Shown here: one piece after another, positions 63,056 to 64,000 of the stretch
Layout: the number at the start of each line of letters is the position of its first letter
How positions within the stretch are numbered: the stretch's first letter is position 1
Assembly (NCBI RefSeq): GCF_020991455.1
Contig: NZ_JAJMOX010000002.1
Location: forward strand, 434,001 to 498,000
Source: Flavobacterium sp. JAS
GTDB taxonomy: Bacteria > Bacteroidota > Bacteroidia > Flavobacteriales > Flavobacteriaceae
Length of the DNA stretch: 64,000 nucleotides
Reading direction: 5' to 3'
Made by a program: the position numbers and the translations under genes
The notes under the pieces: generated by a model
Told to the model about the DNA's origin: nothing
Database searches by the model: none
The model's input: only the letters and a program-made list of their open reading frames with translations

Positions 63056-63964
63056 CTAGAGTCTTGGCCTGTTTTTTATTTTTTTTAATTGGAGCTTCCC
63101 CTGGTTTACTACCCAAAGATTAAGGTCTTTATGGCCTTTGTATAAAAGGCTTTCATCTTTGTATTTCCTATCCCAACTTAAGGCGCGCTTCGTGGCGGTT
63201 TGTCCGGGCTGATCCCGATCGAGAAACAATCGGATTAATTGGTGTTTTTCCATGAACAAACGCGCTTTGTCTATAAAGGAAAGCGAATTGAGAATGATAA
63301 AATCCTGCTTTTTTGAAGCAGGGCTCCAATTGAGGGCCTTAAAGGATAAAAAGTCAAAAAAACCTTCAAAAACCAAAACTTCTTTAGCCTTAGAGTCATA
63401 ACTGGTGAAGCCTTTGGGAGAAGCGCTGGCCTTGAAGTAGCGATTTCTGATTTCAAATCCTCCTAAATCATTTTTAAACCCAATACCGTAATAGGTATGA
63501 TCATTTAGCCTATAATGGACCTCTTTGCAAAATTCAGCGGCAATTTCAAGAGGGATTTTTCGCTCTTCAAGGTATTTTAAAAGGGCATGAGATTGCAGTG
63601 GTATCTCGCGGAGAATTACCAGTTTTGAAGATTTGGATTCCAGCTGATTTTCGATGGGGAAAACCCGCGGGGGGCTCATCGCTAGAGCACCGGTGTAATT
63701 TTTGAGGAATTCGCCAAAGGAACATTGGAAAAAGAGCATTCCAAAATCAATTAGATTACCACCTCTTCCCATACCATGGTCGTACCACCTATTGATGCTG
63801 CGGTTGATTTTAAAAGACGCGGTATTTTCATTTCGCAAGGGAGAAAGATACCAATAATCCTCGCGCGATACTCTAGAGGGTTCAAATCCTAAGGAGGAAA
63901 GATAACAAACCATATCTATTGTCTTTATCTGGTCTATCGAAAGACTCTCGTTGCTGAAATTCAT
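63056..63964 (-). CDS. Toprim/primase-like protein with degenerate zinc finger
   Basis: A 302-residue protein. The first ~95 residues align with the CHC2 zinc finger of DNA primases (SPLRNENTASFKI, then HGMGRGGNLIDFGML), but the Cys/His zinc ligands have been replaced. A Toprim domain follows with VLVFEGFFDFLSF (Glu) and FLDRDQPGQTA (Asp-x-Asp), consistent with metal-dependent nucleotidyl transfer. It resembles primase-like proteins that convert transferred single strands on Bacteroidota mobile elements. Only 36 bp upstream are visible. It lies first in the gene order of the mobilization module. Confidence 0.83.
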   Translation of the reverse strand: MNFSNESLSIDQIKTIDMVCYLSSLGFEPSRVSREDYWYLSPLRNENTASFKINRSINRWYDHGMGRGGNLIDFGMLFFQCSFGEFLKNYTGALAMSPPRVFPIENQLESKSSKLVILREIPLQSHALLKYLEERKIPLEIAAEFCKEVHYRLNDHTYYGIGFKNDLGGFEIRNRYFKASASPKGFTSYDSKAKEVLVFEGFFDFLSFKALNWSPASKKQDFIILNSLSFIDKARLFMEKHQLIRLFLDRDQPGQTATKRALSWDRKYKDESLLYKGHKDLNLWVVNQGKLQLKKIKNRPRL

Positions 63965-64000
63965 TGTCCTATTGTATCAAGTTCATCATTCAGGTTCAGA

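Overview
The window looks like chromosomal DNA of a Flavobacterium-like member of the Bacteroidota. It is AT-rich, has a SusC/SusD pair, a protein with a type IX secretion tail, LytTR-type signalling, and promoters of the Bacteroidota form TTTG-N19-TAnnTTTG. Assignments rest on protein motifs and gene order read by eye; no database was searched. No tRNA, rRNA or CRISPR array was seen.

Layout. 1-5.1 kb: small metabolic and regulatory genes (partial ketopantoate reductase, two AraC regulators, GNAT, MDR oxidoreductase, cupin, DoxX). 5.2-8.2 kb: a 998-residue ELWxxDGT-repeat secreted protein. 8.7-9.5 kb: an ArsR/SRPBCC pair. 9.9-15.6 kb: a three-gene RND efflux operon, divergent from a LytS/LytTR two-component pair and a PepSY-like secreted protein. 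18.2-20.9 kb: two short-chain dehydrogenases and an AraC regulator. 21-28.9 kb: a 2'-5' RNA ligase-like protein, a CocE/S15-type hydrolase, a porin plus exported amidohydrolase, an exported isochorismatase-like hydrolase and a receiver-like protein. 28.9-29.3 kb: three tandem copies of a 110-bp repeat.

The core is a pectin/galacturonate locus, 29.7-59.3 kb. Its catabolic half encodes a hexuronate transporter, KduI, KduD, UxaC, KdgK, Eda, UxaB and UxaA. Together these take both saturated D-galacturonate (UxaC-UxaB-UxaA) and the unsaturated lyase product (KduI-KduD) to KDG and on to pyruvate and glyceraldehyde 3-phosphate. A convergent LacI-family regulator follows. The polysaccharide half encodes GH28, SusC, SusD, an esterase, DUF4861, two GH105, GH43, a PL10-CE8 fusion, a second GH28 and a CE12 acetylesterase. 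A 14-bp palindrome, TGTAATCGATTACA or a close variant, lies directly after the -7 box of the transporter, kduI and GH28-susC promoters. A weaker copy lies upstream of the LacI gene. One LacI-type repressor probably controls uptake, catabolism and the SusCD locus together.

59.3-64 kb, on the opposite strand: a mobilization module (relaxase, relaxosome accessory protein, VirD4/TraG-like coupling protein, primase-like Toprim protein), whose last gene ends 9 bp from the last pectin gene. This suggests an integrated mobilizable or conjugative element beside the polysaccharide locus. Its other end lies outside the window.

I found no clearly unprecedented system. The best leads are the shared operator geometry, the PL10-CE8 fusion, the divergent active-site motifs in the paired GH105 and GH28 enzymes, the abutting mobile module, and the short TCCCGA palindromes, one of which sits inside a tandem repeat.
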